DNA of 45,824 bases from Planctomycetaceae bacterium. Lineage in GTDB: Bacteria > Planctomycetota > Phycisphaerae > Phycisphaerales > SM1A02. The notes under the pieces are model-generated. The model was not told the origin of the DNA and searched no databases. It saw nothing but the letters and a program-made list of their open reading frames with translations. Shown piece after piece: positions 9,301 through 21,051 of this stretch (position 1 is its first letter; each line of letters begins with the position of its first letter). The DNA is taken from positions 1 to 45,824 of the forward strand of contig CANKBX010000003.1 of assembly GCA_947480055.1 (NCBI GenBank), read 5' to 3'. The translations under genes and the position numbers were made by a program.

Positions 9301-9638
9301 CGTTCTTCAACAGTGCGCGCGCGCAAATCTTCCATAAGCCACCACGGCGAATAGCGATTGTCCTCCACGCCGCGATCCTGGCGCTCGCTTTCAACCACCA
9401 TCAATGATCCATCATTGAGCACGGTGAATGCAACTGGGTCCGCAACAAGCGGCTCTTTTGCCCACAATTTCCATTGAAAACCATCTGGCGGCTTCACGCC
9501 CTCGGGATCGTGCGCGGGCTCGGTCGTGGTTGCCGCGGTTGCGCTGGATTGATCGACCTGATTTTTTTCAGATGTGGTTTGATAGCGCGCGGCCAGCAAA
9601 ATTGGCATGAATAAAATAAGAATAATTCGAAGGATCAC
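6357..9638 (-). CDS. PVC-type heme-binding CxxCH protein with dehydrogenase-like propeller and HEAT repeats
   Basis: 1093 aa. A short hydrophobic N-terminal signal (about 1-17) targets it outside the cytoplasm. Residues about 50-460 resemble the membrane-bound dehydrogenase (sugar/sorbosone dehydrogenase-like beta-propeller) domain of planctomycetes and verrucomicrobia, with EYLPDGGDVGWEMHYQ and DVDFGTDGCMWVTDWFDGW. Residues about 470-950 are Ala/Leu-rich helical repeats of HEAT type. The C-terminal 100 residues are a class I cytochrome c domain: CLRCH (1015-1019) binds heme and Met1065 (SAMPTM) is the likely distal ligand. The family is expanded in the PVC superphylum and is thought to oxidise sugars or other carbohydrates in the periplasm, though individual substrates are largely unknown. 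It is a single gene, convergent with the lipoprotein at 5328. Confidence 0.93.
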   Translation of the reverse strand: MILRIILILFMPILLAARYQTTSEKNQVDQSSATAATTTEPAHDPEGVKPPDGFQWKLWAKEPLVADPVAFTVLNDGSLMVVESERQDRGVEDNRYSPWWLMEDLRARTVEERLAIYAKYADKRVNGMDWYTKYADRVKHVTDTNGDGVADTAVNFSGELREPLDGTAAGALQVGDSVFVTCIPNLWRFQDKDSDGVAEVREKMFTGFGVKTSLRGHDMHGLVLGMDGRLYWSIGDRGYNVRTKEGAVLQDAARGAVFRCELDGSNLEVVFRGLRNPQELAFNDLGDLFTVDNNSDGGDKARVEYLPDGGDVGWEMHYQTLEGPNKRGAWDQEHEWFMFDPTDVVQPAWITPPVAHLTDGPSGLVSYPGVGFPEKYNGAMFVCDFLGGDAYSQIWSFKLEPKGAGYEIKDAEVFLREVLPTDVDFGTDGCMWVTDWFDGWTSDGTGRLYRIWQPESLEKAKAAGGANILKKGFRDADTSDLLAWLDHADRRVRQGAHLELAARGGAAIDSLIALTHNFETPERARLHGLWALGVVARKFSATPAGDKACDELMQLAADPNSELKAQATRALGDSRCLKSLDLIRAMTLDENPRARAYACAALGRLQDKDAIANLTAVLWENDNADPWLRQAATTALARIGDRAKLEIMAADQFPQVRLGALLALRQMRDPAIGRLLFDSDATIALEAARAIYDLNIESQIQMLATLGERFCDHANSSQTNVGAFTQQDPRTLPLLRRIIATNRLLADAAAVNRLAELSQSTLISPAARMLAFEALAEWSAPGAREPVHGRVIDIDAKTRDEKIWKRALMLSLPALAQNSPDEELRGKARELAGKVGVELDSAAALRTALDTNANAGERASCLRLLAQEHNPQLANAVDAALMSQNPKLRAAARSVFAKENPAKAIALLQQAILHGEIIEQQEAITALASMQDIAAANALKPLAQQLAQGTLSAPLQLEIIQACEARQEPEFAQSLADWKKNFASPDPFPIFNACVEGGNAEQGQRIVAANSASQCLRCHAIAGGGGHAGPSLEGVATRYDRRGLLESLVQPNAKLAAGFGPVSAMPTMSVLLSPRELRDVVAYLSTLQPKNAP

Positions 9639-9677
9639 ACCACCATACTAAGCAACATCCACCAAAGATCTCTACCG

Positions 9678-10832
9678 CTAAACCAGCGATTGCCAAGTTT
9701 GGCTCAAACCCTCGAGCATGGAAATTTGGGGATCAAAGTTCAGCTTAGAAACAGCGGAAGAAATGTCCGCGCACGAATGTGGACTGTCGGCGTCACGCGG
9801 CGGCAGAAGGCGCGGCGGAATTTTTATTTTAGATATGTCCGCGATCATGTCTAGAAGTTGCCTTAATGAAGTGGCGCGGCCAAGGCCAATATTAAATCTC
9901 TCGCCGCGCAGATTGTGGAGCGGATCAGCCGCGCGAAGAAATGCCTGCACCACATTGGCCACGGGAACAAAGTCTCGTGTTTGCTCACCCGTGCCAAAAA
10001 GCGACGCGGGCTGCCGCAATTTTGCTGCGGCAAAAAACGCCGCAATGACCGCCGCGTATGCGCCAGTTGCACTTTGACGCGGCCCAAACACATTGAACAA
10101 TCGCAAACTTGCCGCGTGGGTATTGTTGGCGCGCGCGTAAGTTTCTATAAGCGTTTCGCCCTGCGCCTTCCCAGCGGCGTATGGACTTGCCGCAACCACT
10201 GGATCACTTTCGCTCGATGGAATATTTGGCGCAAGTCCATACACGGCGGAACTTGAAGCGAACACAACGCTTGAAACTTTCGCGGTGGAACATTCGCGCA
10301 ACACAATTTCTGTGCCCAGAATGTTGCTGTTGTAATGTTTGTCGGGCTCGTGCACGCTTTGCGCAATACCCACCATCGCGGCAAGATGAAATACATGGCT
10401 ACAACCTGTAACGGCGCGGCGCACGGTTGCGGCGTCACTGACCGAGCCAACAATAAGTTCGGCGTCACGTTGCTTCGCAGTATCAATTTGCCGCGCTGCA
10501 ACTGCGGATTGGTCTCCATGAATATTGCGATCAGACGTGTTGCCTTTCTTTGTTGCATCCAACTGAATCTGCGCGCTCCAAAGATTGCGCCGATCGCCCG
10601 TGCTTAAATCATCAAGCACGCGCACGTGCGCTCCGGCCGCAAGCAGGGCGTCAACAATGTTGGAGCCAATAAAGCCAGCGCCTCCAGTAACCAACGCGGT
10701 TGCGCCGCGAAAGTGCGCTACATAAGCGGGGGAGTTGCTCACGCTGTTGTTTGCAGATTGCAAAGTAGATTTGGCTGAGAAATTGTCTGGCACGCCGCCA
10801 AAGCATAAGCCAGATATGAAGCGACCATTCAT
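9678..10832 (-). CDS. NAD-dependent sugar-nucleotide epimerase (extended SDR)
   Basis: 384 aa if started at ATG 10832; the frame is open to 10946, but that part would overlap the glycosyltransferase beginning at 10915. The NAD motif GGAGFIGS sits at about residue 50, so the N-terminal 40 residues are atypical and a later non-ATG start is possible. The active site shows Ser-Ser-Ser (FASSSAVYG) and Tyr-x3-Lys (SPYAAGKAQGE). The family includes UDP-glucose and UDP-GlcNAc 4-epimerases. A charged insert of roughly 35 residues lies after LDDLSTGDRRNLW, where most relatives go straight into the DxxD segment. It probably supplies an activated sugar for the adjacent polysaccharide genes; the exact substrate cannot be read. 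Confidence 0.85.
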   Translation of the reverse strand: MNGRFISGLCFGGVPDNFSAKSTLQSANNSVSNSPAYVAHFRGATALVTGGAGFIGSNIVDALLAAGAHVRVLDDLSTGDRRNLWSAQIQLDATKKGNTSDRNIHGDQSAVAARQIDTAKQRDAELIVGSVSDAATVRRAVTGCSHVFHLAAMVGIAQSVHEPDKHYNSNILGTEIVLRECSTAKVSSVVFASSSAVYGLAPNIPSSESDPVVAASPYAAGKAQGETLIETYARANNTHAASLRLFNVFGPRQSATGAYAAVIAAFFAAAKLRQPASLFGTGEQTRDFVPVANVVQAFLRAADPLHNLRGERFNIGLGRATSLRQLLDMIADISKIKIPPRLLPPRDADSPHSCADISSAVSKLNFDPQISMLEGLSQTWQSLV

Positions 10833-10914
10833 GAATCGCCGATAGAAACAACGAGTTACGATCACGATTGCAAATGCATCCAAACATGTCGTGCTGGTGC
10901 ACGAAAGCCTTGAA

Positions 10915-12102
10915 ATGAACGATACGCAACAAGCCACCACGAACACTCGTCCGCAAGTGGCTGTTGTGTATCACTTCTTTCCGCACTATCGACGCGCCAT
11001 TGTGGAAGAGTTGGCGCGCAGCACACAAGCCGACTTCACGTTTATTGGTGATGACCACGATCGCGGATACGCGCATGGCATTCGCGCCGCGCAGTTCACG
11101 CCCGCGGTGAAATTTATTCTTGCACCCGCGCACAGATTTGGCGGACCATTTCGATGGCAGTGGGGCGCGGTGCGCTCGGGCATGAACCCAGCATTCGATA
11201 CGGTAATTTTTCACGCTGTTCCGCATTGGCCATGCACATGGATTGGCGCTATCGCAGCGCGCTTGCTTGGCAAGCGTGTGTTCTTTTGGGGACACGGATA
11301 TTTGTCGCAACCGAGCGGATTGAAAGGGTTGTTCAGAAAGTTGTTCTACGCCATACCGCATCAGCACATGTTCTATGGACGCGGATCCAAGCAGATTGCA
11401 ATGCAGCACGGTTGGTCGCCGGAACATCTTCATGTGATTTACAACAGCCAAGACATGGCGGAGCAAATTGCGGCGCGCGAAAAAGTGAGCGTGATGCGAA
11501 CAGACCAAATTCGTCGTGAACTCTTCGGCGACGCCGCCACGCCTGTGGTGATTTGCACTACTCGACTCATTGCGCTGCGGCGACTTGACTTGCTTATCGA
11601 CGCCATTGCAGAGTTGAAACGACGTGGCACCAATGCAAATTTAATTATTGTTGGCGACGGAGAAGAACGAGCGATATTAGAAGCACAGGCTATCGCTCGT
11701 GGTGTGCGCGCCCACTTCGAAGGAGCTTGTTACAACGAGCAGCGAATTGCGGAGCTTGTCATGGCGAGCAATGTGACGGTGGCGCCCGGCATGGTTGGCT
11801 TAACTGCCATGCACAGCATGGTGTATGGCGTACCTGTGGTCACGCACAATGACGCGGACAATCAAATGCCGGAGTGGGAAGCCATTATTCCAGGCAAAAA
11901 CGGCTCGCTTTTCAACAAAGACAATGTTGCATCTCTGGCAGACGCAATTCAATCGTGGCTTACAACGCCGTATCCAACAACCGAAACGAAAGCCGCGTGC
12001 CACGCTGTCATGGATCGATTTTGGAACCCCACCTATCAGCGCCGCGCCATTGAGCGCGCCGTGTGCGGTGAGCCCGCGGATGATTTGTTTGACATCAAGT
12101 AG
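10915..12102 (+). CDS. Glycosyltransferase family 4 protein (paralogue of 35320-36534)
   Basis: 395 aa from ATG 10915; an in-frame ATG at 10891 lacks support. GT-B fold features: an N-terminal Rossmann half (VAVVYHFFPHYRRAIVEELA), a C-terminal nucleotide-sugar half with RLIALRRLDLLIDAI, LIIVGDGEE, and the donor-site region APGMVGLTAMHSMVYGVPVV. Retaining GT4 enzymes move a sugar from a nucleotide donor to a growing glycan on the cytoplasmic membrane. The protein is closely related to the GT4 at 35320, sharing the opening motif, the HG(Y/F)L segment, the FYGR segment and the C-terminal PADDL. Its last 8 bp overlap the convergent flippase gene. Confidence 0.9.
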   Translation: MNDTQQATTNTRPQVAVVYHFFPHYRRAIVEELARSTQADFTFIGDDHDRGYAHGIRAAQFTPAVKFILAPAHRFGGPFRWQWGAVRSGMNPAFDTVIFHAVPHWPCTWIGAIAARLLGKRVFFWGHGYLSQPSGLKGLFRKLFYAIPHQHMFYGRGSKQIAMQHGWSPEHLHVIYNSQDMAEQIAAREKVSVMRTDQIRRELFGDAATPVVICTTRLIALRRLDLLIDAIAELKRRGTNANLIIVGDGEERAILEAQAIARGVRAHFEGACYNEQRIAELVMASNVTVAPGMVGLTAMHSMVYGVPVVTHNDADNQMPEWEAIIPGKNGSLFNKDNVASLADAIQSWLTTPYPTTETKAACHAVMDRFWNPTYQRRAIERAVCGEPADDLFDIK

Positions 12103-13617
12103 GTGAGCGGCGAATCTTTTTCAGCGCGCCAACTACAAATCCGTCAATGGTGTTGCGAATGTCGGCGTGTAAGAAACGCATAATCCAAATCGCAAGCAAT
12201 GTGGCGATTGGCCCAACAACAAATAGTGACGCGATGTCGCCCAGTCGGCCAAAACTACTAGCCCATTGTGTGAGCATGTAGAAGCCGCCAAACAGTGGCA
12301 CGCACACAACCCACGGCCGTACAAAGATGGCAAGCGCATCAAACAAATGTTTGCGCGGCGAAGCGAGTGTGCACAACCACACCACAAGTGGCGCACTGAT
12401 TGCCCAGCACGCTCCGCTGGCAATAGCAATGCCAAGCGCGCCTTTCCAATCTGCGCCCATCCAGTAAATAGGAAGTGAAATTAAAAGTTGAATTCCCTGC
12501 CACGCAAAGAATGTTCCAAAGCGCCGCTGTGCGCGCAGGCATGACATGGATGGACCGGTGGCAAAATAGAAAGCCTGCATCAAACTCACCACTTGAAAGA
12601 CTGAAATAGCAGGCTGCCACTTTTCGGCAAGAATCAGCCTAAATAATGGTTCTGCCAAGATGGCTTGCGTAAAACAAATCGGCACGCACACCGCACTGAG
12701 CACGCGTTGCGCCTTCAGAAACCCTGCAACTTGCCGCTCTGGATCATCTTGCAAGCGCCCAAAAATTGGTTGAAGCACAACGCCCAGTTGATACGCGATC
12801 ACCGTGTTGGCTTGTGCCGCGATCAAGAATGCAAAACCAAATAATCCGGCTTGGTACTCACCCGAAATAAATCCAAGCACCAGAATTTCCAGCATCACAA
12901 TGACATTGTGTATGTATTGGGCGCTTGCGGCTTTCACGAATGAACGAAACAGAAATAGCGCAAGTTTGGGGTGAAAGCGCGCGGAACGCGGAACGTTTGA
13001 AATACTGGAATACCAAGTTGCCTTTGCCGCGACATTGACTATTTGGGGAACAACCAACGCCGCGGAGCGACCGCCACAAGCAGCGATTACTAAGGAAAGC
13101 AGAGTCGCACCCATTTGTAAAACGCCATCTATAAAGGCCATCTTTGGATAGGCCAGGCTTAAACGCATTGCGGAAAGCGGAACCACAAATTTAGCTTCAA
13201 TGATCGGTCGAATTGCTTGAACCGCTAAAAGACCAATCAGCCAAGCAGCTGAGAATTTAGTATAAAAGTAAATAACCACAGGAATACTCAGCAGGGTTAC
13301 AGCCGCGGTACAGCAACCAATAATCATGGCCAGGCCAGACGCGCTTGGCGCGAGCAATGCAAAGCGTTTTGGATGGGCGATCAACACATCGCCTACCGTG
13401 AGCGGAAGAAATAAACATAGAAATTGAAAGATCGCCAAAGACCCAATTCCTACCCCCCATTCAGCGGGAGTTAAAAAACTCGCGATGATAAACATTGCGC
13501 CCGCGGTGAGCGCCTTATTAATGAGCCACTGCGCCGAGTTCAACATTGATCCGCGCATGGCCACTCGACCTAAACCACCAGAATGCGTATTGGAATCCGT
13601 GGAGGTCGGCGGCACCG

Positions 13618-13621
<4 letters not shown>
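12095..13621 (-). CDS. Polysaccharide flippase of the MOP superfamily (Wzx-like)
   Basis: 508 aa, strongly hydrophobic, with about 12-14 membrane segments spread over residues 35-490 and a short polar N-terminus. The layout is that of the polysaccharide transporter/oligosaccharide flippase branch of the MOP superfamily, which moves lipid-linked repeat units to the outer face of the cytoplasmic membrane for Wzy-type polymerisation. The start codon overlaps the stop of the upstream gene in an ATGA (13618-13621), so it is probably translationally coupled to the putative hydrolase at 13618 and through that to gmd. It ends 8 bp inside the convergent GT4. No polymerase gene is in this locus; the nearest candidate is at 31942. 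Confidence 0.88.
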
Positions 13622-15830
<2,209 letters not shown>

Positions 15831-15863
15831 TTAACCTTCCAATCATTGGGTACCTTTATTGAA

Positions 15864-16820
15864 ATGACTTCCACATCCGCACAACCTTTCCGCGGCAAAC
15901 GCATTGTTGTAACGGGCGGCGTTGGATTTCTTGGACGAGTTCTTGTGGACAAATTAAAGGCGCGCGGAGCGGATGAGATTTTGATTCCTTTGCAAAAGGA
16001 CTTTGATTTAACCACCGAGGCCGCCGTGGTTCGCATGTACGACACCATGAAGCCGGACGTTGTGTTTCACTTAGCAGCAGAAGTTGGTGGTATTGGCGCC
16101 AACATGAAGAATCCAGGGCGTTACTTCTACGCCAACATGGCCATGGCTCTGCATTTGATTGAGCACGCGCGCCAACGCAACTTGGGCAAGTTTGTTCAGG
16201 TTGGAACAATTTGCGCGTATCCCAAGTTCACACCGGTACCGTTTCAAGAAAGCGAGCTTTGGAACGGCTATCCAGAAGAAACCAATGCGCCGTACGGCAT
16301 TGCCAAGAAGGCGGCAATGGTGATGTTGGATGCGTATCAACGGCAATATGGTTTGAAGTCAACGTATGTGTTGCCCGTGAATTTGTACGGACCGGGCGAC
16401 AATTTTAATTTGGATACGTCGCATGTCATTCCAGCGCTCGTTCGTAAATGCGTTGAGGCCGTGACCACAAAGACCGACCACATTGAATGTTGGGGCACGG
16501 GTTCCGCAAGCCGCGAGTTTTTATATGTGGACGATGCCGCCGAGGGTTTGATTCGTGCCGCTGAAGTGCTAGACACTCCCGAGCCGATCAACTTGGGTAC
16601 TGGCATGGAAATCACCATCAAAAATTTGGTCACGCTTATCGCTAAATTGAGCGGATTTACAGGCGAAATTCGCTGGAATTCGTCCAAGCCAGACGGGCAA
16701 CCGCGGCGCTGCTTAAATGTAGAACGTGCTGCGAAGTTGCTTGGCTGGCGCGCGCAAGTTGGATTTGAAGATGGATTAAAGCGCACGATTGAGTGGTATC
16801 GGGGGCAACACAATGCTTGA
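15864..16820 (+). CDS. fcl: GDP-L-fucose synthase
   Basis: 318 aa from ATG 15864 (the open frame begins at 15846). An extended-SDR epimerase/reductase with the NADP motif GGVGFLGR near residue 16, the family signature [23 protein letters not shown], and Tyr-x3-Lys in [11 protein letters not shown]. It turns GDP-4-keto-6-deoxymannose into GDP-L-fucose by 3,5-epimerisation and NADPH-dependent reduction. Together with gmd this makes the whole two-step pathway from GDP-mannose. It is the first gene of a long plus-strand run (15864-26265) and is divergent from gmd across about 130 bp that must hold both promoters. Confidence 0.95.
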   Translation: MTSTSAQPFRGKRIVVTGGVGFLGRVLVDKLKARGADEILIPLQKDFDLTTEAAVVRMYDTMKPDVVFHLAAEVGGIGANMKNPGRYFYANMAMALHLIEHARQRNLGKFVQVGTICAYPKFTPVPFQESELWNGYPEETNAPYGIAKKAAMVMLDAYQRQYGLKSTYVLPVNLYGPGDNFNLDTSHVIPALVRKCVEAVTTKTDHIECWGTGSASREFLYVDDAAEGLIRAAEVLDTPEPINLGTGMEITIKNLVTLIAKLSGFTGEIRWNSSKPDGQPRRCLNVERAAKLLGWRAQVGFEDGLKRTIEWYRGQHNA

Positions 16821-16887
16821 TTGCTTTTGCGCTATCTCAACGAGCGTTTCAGCAAGAGCGCAAAAAATAATTGAAGGGGTCCGCTGA

Positions 16888-18789
16888 ATGTGCGGCATTA
16901 TTGGCGCATGGGGTGCCGCGTCCGCGCGCGTGAATGCCGCAACGGATTTCATCAAGCATCGCGGACCTGATGACACCGGAATTTTTACCGCAGTTGGCGC
17001 GCCGCTCACGCTTGGACACACTCGGCTTTCCATTTTAGATTTGTCGCCACTTGGTCATCAGCCAATGCTTGATGAAAGTGGAAAAGTTGCGCTAGTGTTC
17101 AACGGAGAAATTTATAATTTTCCAGAACTTCGCGCCGCCCTTGCTAGCGTTGGCTACAACTTTAAAAGTCATTCAGATACTGAAGTTTTGCTTGCTCTTT
17201 ATTTAAGCGAAGGCATGGCGATGTTGCCAAAGCTCAACGGGATATTTGCGTTCGCCATTTGGGACGGTAGAAGTCAAGAATTGTTCGTGGCCAGGGACGC
17301 CTTGGGCGTGAAGCCATTTTATTTTTGCGCCGATGCCTCTGGGTTTTCATTTGCCAGCGAAATCAAGGCACTTCTTCAACTACGCCCAGATTTGCGGGAA
17401 TTGGACCCAATTTCGATTCACCGTTACCTCAGTTTTTTGTGGTGTCCTGGCGAAGGCACTCCGCTTCGCGCGGTGCGCAAACTTTTGCCGGGCGAGGCGA
17501 TGGTGATCAAGAACAACGCAATTTACAAGCGATGGATTTGGTATCAACTTCCCGCCTTCCGCGGAGTTGGGCAAAATTTATCTGAACATGACGCCATTGC
17601 TGGAACGGAAAGCGCGTTGCGCACGGCGGTGCATCGGCAACTACTCGCGGATGTTCCTGTCGGGGCGTTTCTTTCTGGTGGACTTGATTCAAGCGCCGTT
17701 GTTGCAATGGCGCGTGAGCGAGCTTCAAACATTCGATGTTTCTCAATTGAATCCAAGGGTGGCGCGGAGGCGGGTGAAACGGAAGATCTTCCTTACGCCA
17801 AGTTGGTCGCAAAGCATCTCGGTGTTCCGCTTGATCTGGTGCAAATTGATTCATCGCGGATGGCATCGGATATCGAACGCATGGTGTACATGCTTGATGA
17901 ACCGCTTGCGGATCCAGCCACGCTGAACGTTCTTTATATTTCACAACTCGCGCGCGAGCAGGGAATCAAAGTTCTTTTGTCGGGCGCTGGCGGCGATGAT
18001 TTGTTCACCGGATATCGACGACACCGCGCCTTGTCATATGAGAGTTTGTGGTCATGGCTGCCAGGATTTGCGAGGCAAGGTTTGGAAAATATCACTTCGG
18101 GGCTTGATCAAAGAAAGCCGCTTTCGCGGCGTTTAGCAAAGGTATTTCGTGGAGCGGCTTTGGATGGAAACGCGCGCATCGCAAATTATTTCGTATGGCA
18201 ACAGGAAAGTCGGTTGCGCTCTTTGTATTCCAAACAATTTCGGGATTCACTTGTTGGGCAATCCGCGGTTCAACCCATGATTGATTTTCTTGTGCCGCTT
18301 CCACAAAACACATCAGGCTTGGAGCGGATGCTGGCATTGGAGCAACGGTTTTTCTTGGCCGATCACAATCTTCCTTATACCGACAAAATGTCAATGGCTG
18401 TTGGACTAGAAGCGCGCGTGCCCTTTCTGGATTTGGATCTTGTGGAGTTTGCCGCGCGCATTCCGACAAAATTCAAGCAACGCGGCAACGAAGGCAAGTG
18501 GGTATTAAAAAAAGCCATGGAGCCATACTTGCCACATGATGTGATCTATCGGCCCAAGACCGGCTTCAGTGCGCCGCTTCGTCGTTGGATGCGATTTGAA
18601 TTACGAGAATTGTTTGGCGATCTTCTTTCAACTCAAAGTTTAAATCAGCGCGGTTTGTTCGATCCAGTCGCGGTTCAGAAACTGATTCAAGACAACGATT
18701 CTGGCCGAAGCGATGCCGCTTATACATTGTTGTCTTTGATGTGTATTGAAATTTGGTGTAGGCGATTTCTAGATAATAGTGGCGCTTGA
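16888..18789 (+). CDS. AsnB-type glutamine-hydrolysing asparagine synthase / amidotransferase
   Basis: 633 aa. The start codon places Cys2 as the N-terminal nucleophile (MCGIIGAWG), and GAAGGGG about 8 nt upstream is a good Shine-Dalgarno. The N-terminal glutaminase domain (about 1-200) shows KHRGPDD, FNGEIYNF and ELFVARDALGVKP. The C-terminal ATP-pyrophosphatase synthetase domain (about 245-620) has the PPi-loop FLSGGLDSS and LSGAGGDDLFTGY. The reaction is ATP-dependent transfer of glutamine nitrogen to a carboxylate. In capsule and O-antigen loci such enzymes often amidate uronic acids or other sugars rather than make free asparagine; that use here is inferred from context. A second copy is at 33291. 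Confidence 0.92.
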   Translation: MCGIIGAWGAASARVNAATDFIKHRGPDDTGIFTAVGAPLTLGHTRLSILDLSPLGHQPMLDESGKVALVFNGEIYNFPELRAALASVGYNFKSHSDTEVLLALYLSEGMAMLPKLNGIFAFAIWDGRSQELFVARDALGVKPFYFCADASGFSFASEIKALLQLRPDLRELDPISIHRYLSFLWCPGEGTPLRAVRKLLPGEAMVIKNNAIYKRWIWYQLPAFRGVGQNLSEHDAIAGTESALRTAVHRQLLADVPVGAFLSGGLDSSAVVAMARERASNIRCFSIESKGGAEAGETEDLPYAKLVAKHLGVPLDLVQIDSSRMASDIERMVYMLDEPLADPATLNVLYISQLAREQGIKVLLSGAGGDDLFTGYRRHRALSYESLWSWLPGFARQGLENITSGLDQRKPLSRRLAKVFRGAALDGNARIANYFVWQQESRLRSLYSKQFRDSLVGQSAVQPMIDFLVPLPQNTSGLERMLALEQRFFLADHNLPYTDKMSMAVGLEARVPFLDLDLVEFAARIPTKFKQRGNEGKWVLKKAMEPYLPHDVIYRPKTGFSAPLRRWMRFELRELFGDLLSTQSLNQRGLFDPVAVQKLIQDNDSGRSDAAYTLLSLMCIEIWCRRFLDNSGA

Positions 18790-18924
18790 AATTTTTAGGC
18801 AAATTAAGATTCGCCGAGTCATTCATAAAGTCTTCATATGTCCAAACCATGATTCGCCAAGCGCAGTATCTTTGAAAGTTATTCAACGATTTCTAGAAAT
18901 GCGCCGACAAATCCAATCAACTCC

Positions 18925-21051
18925 ATGAAACAAATTCTCCAAAATCTTAAAGATGGTCATACCGAAGTCGCAGAAGTTCCCGTGCCGCGCGTTGGGCGAG
19001 GTTCATTGCTTATTCATTCTTCGCGCACACTTATTTCCGCCGGCACCGAGCGCATGATGGTGGACTTTGGCAAGGCCAATTTTCTGGACAAGGCCCGTCA
19101 ACAACCCGACAAGGTGAAGCAAGTCTTTGAAAAAATTCGCACCGATGGTCTGGCGCCAACATTGAACGCCGTCATGAACAAACTTGATCAACCACTTGCA
19201 ATGGGCTATTGCAATGTTGGAACAGTGGCGGAAATTGGCGCTGGCGTAAGCGGGTTTGCGATTGGTGATCGCGTGGCTTCCAACGGCAAGCATGCCGAAG
19301 TTGTGAGCGTGCCCGTGAACCTAAGCGCAAAAGTTCCCGCGAATGTTTCCGATGACGCCGCCGCGTTCACTGTGATAGGCGCCATTGCATTACAAGGCGT
19401 GCGTTTGATTCAACCAACTTTGGGCGAAGCGGTTGTGGTGACGGGCATGGGTTTGATCGGCCTGATCACCGTTCAGTTGTTGCGCGCGCACGGATGTCGC
19501 GTGCTTGGCATTGATTTTGATTCCAAGAAACTAGCCATGGCCAAACAATTTGGCGCCGAAATTGTTGATCTTTCACAAGGGCAAGATCCAATCGCCGCCG
19601 CTGATGCATTTTCGCGCGGGCGCGGCATGGATGCGGTCATTGTTACAGCCGCAACCAAAAGCAATGAGCCCATGCATCAAGCGGCGTTGATGTGCCGCAA
19701 ACGCGGGCGAATTGTTCTTGTTGGCGTGACCGGGCTTGAATTGTCGCGCGATGATTTCTTTAAGAAGGAAATTACTTTCCAGGTTTCTTGCTCTTACGGT
19801 CCCGGTCGCTACGACCCGAATTACGAAGAGAAGGGCCAGGATTATCCCGTTGGATTTGTGCGCTGGACCGAGCAGCGCAATCTTGAGGCGGTGCTTGACA
19901 TGATGTCCGACGGCCGACTTGATGTGACAAGTTTGATTTCGCATCGTTATCAAATTGAGGAAGCGGAGAAGGCGTATGAAGTTGTGGGTGGTTCCGAACC
20001 ATCGCTTGCGATTTTGTTGGAGTATCCAGGTGCCAGCGCGAAGAATGAAAATCTAACCCAGCGCACCGTGAAATTTGCGCAGACCACCAATGCCACGGGC
20101 GCAGGTTCAGCGATCAACAATGTTGCAGTAAGTTTCATTGGCGCCGGCAACTATGCCACAGCAGTCTTGATCAATGCTTTCAAGGGAAGTGGCGCGCATC
20201 TTCGCAGTGTGGCTTCAAGCGCGGGAGTAAGCGGCGTGCACGCGGGTCGTAAATACGGATTTGAAGAAACCACCACTGACACCGATAAACTTTTCACGGA
20301 CGCGGGTACCAACGCTGTTGTGATCACTACGCGTCATGACAGCCACGCGGGCTTCACACTGAAAGCGCTCGCCGGCGGCAAGCATGTATTTGTGGAAAAA
20401 CCCCTGTGTTTAACGCTGGATGAGCTGGCGAACATTCACACCGCCGCCGCTGCTGGCAAAGCCCTTGTAATGGTCGGATTCAACCGTCGCTTCTCGCCGC
20501 AGGTGCAAAAAGTGAAGCAGCTTTTGAAAGCGGCGACTGGTCCCAAGTCATTCGTGATGACCGTGAATGCTGGCGCCATTCCCGCAGATCATTGGACACA
20601 AGATGCCGAACAAGGCGGCGGTCGAATCATTGGCGAAGGCTGTCACTTCATTGACCTGCTTCGCTTTCTTGCGGGCTCACCCATTGAATCACACACATCC
20701 GTCGCGATGCAGAGTGCCACTGGCGACACTGTCACGATCAATCTTAAATTTATCGACGGCTCTTTGGGAACCGTTCATTACTTCGCCAACGGCAGCAAGG
20801 CGTTTCCCAAGGAGCGTCTTGAAGTATTTTCAAACGGCGCCGTTTTGCAATTGGACAACTTTCGCAAACTAAAGGGGTTCGGCTGGAAAGGTTTTAAGAA
20901 AATGAATTTATGGAAACAAGATAAGGGTCAAGCAGCATGCGCGGCGGCCTTTGTTGACGCGGTGAAGAAGGGCGGCCCCGCCCCGATTCCGCTTGAAGAA
21001 ATTATAGAAATTGCTCGCGTGAGCATTGAGATTGCCAAGGATTGTCAATGA
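18925..21051 (+). CDS. Bi-domain oxidoreductase (MDR-type dehydrogenase fused to Gfo/Idh/MocA)
   Basis: 708 aa. Residues about 1-375 are a medium-chain dehydrogenase/reductase with the nucleotide-binding motif VTGMGLIGLITVQLL and PLAMGYCNVGTV. The usual zinc-binding set near the N-terminus is not apparent. A linker follows, then a Gfo/Idh/MocA-type domain (about 390-708) with SFIGAGNYATAV, HVFVEKPLC (the EKP motif) and GEGCHFIDLL. Fusions of exactly this layout are common in capsule and exopolysaccharide loci, next to WecB-like epimerases and heparinase-like lyases, as here, and are presumed to oxidise or reduce an NDP-sugar or its product. The chemistry is not established. Its stop overlaps the wecB start as ATGA (21048-21051). 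Confidence 0.9.
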   Translation: MKQILQNLKDGHTEVAEVPVPRVGRGSLLIHSSRTLISAGTERMMVDFGKANFLDKARQQPDKVKQVFEKIRTDGLAPTLNAVMNKLDQPLAMGYCNVGTVAEIGAGVSGFAIGDRVASNGKHAEVVSVPVNLSAKVPANVSDDAAAFTVIGAIALQGVRLIQPTLGEAVVVTGMGLIGLITVQLLRAHGCRVLGIDFDSKKLAMAKQFGAEIVDLSQGQDPIAAADAFSRGRGMDAVIVTAATKSNEPMHQAALMCRKRGRIVLVGVTGLELSRDDFFKKEITFQVSCSYGPGRYDPNYEEKGQDYPVGFVRWTEQRNLEAVLDMMSDGRLDVTSLISHRYQIEEAEKAYEVVGGSEPSLAILLEYPGASAKNENLTQRTVKFAQTTNATGAGSAINNVAVSFIGAGNYATAVLINAFKGSGAHLRSVASSAGVSGVHAGRKYGFEETTTDTDKLFTDAGTNAVVITTRHDSHAGFTLKALAGGKHVFVEKPLCLTLDELANIHTAAAAGKALVMVGFNRRFSPQVQKVKQLLKAATGPKSFVMTVNAGAIPADHWTQDAEQGGGRIIGEGCHFIDLLRFLAGSPIESHTSVAMQSATGDTVTINLKFIDGSLGTVHYFANGSKAFPKERLEVFSNGAVLQLDNFRKLKGFGWKGFKKMNLWKQDKGQAACAAAFVDAVKKGGPAPIPLEEIIEIARVSIEIAKDCQ

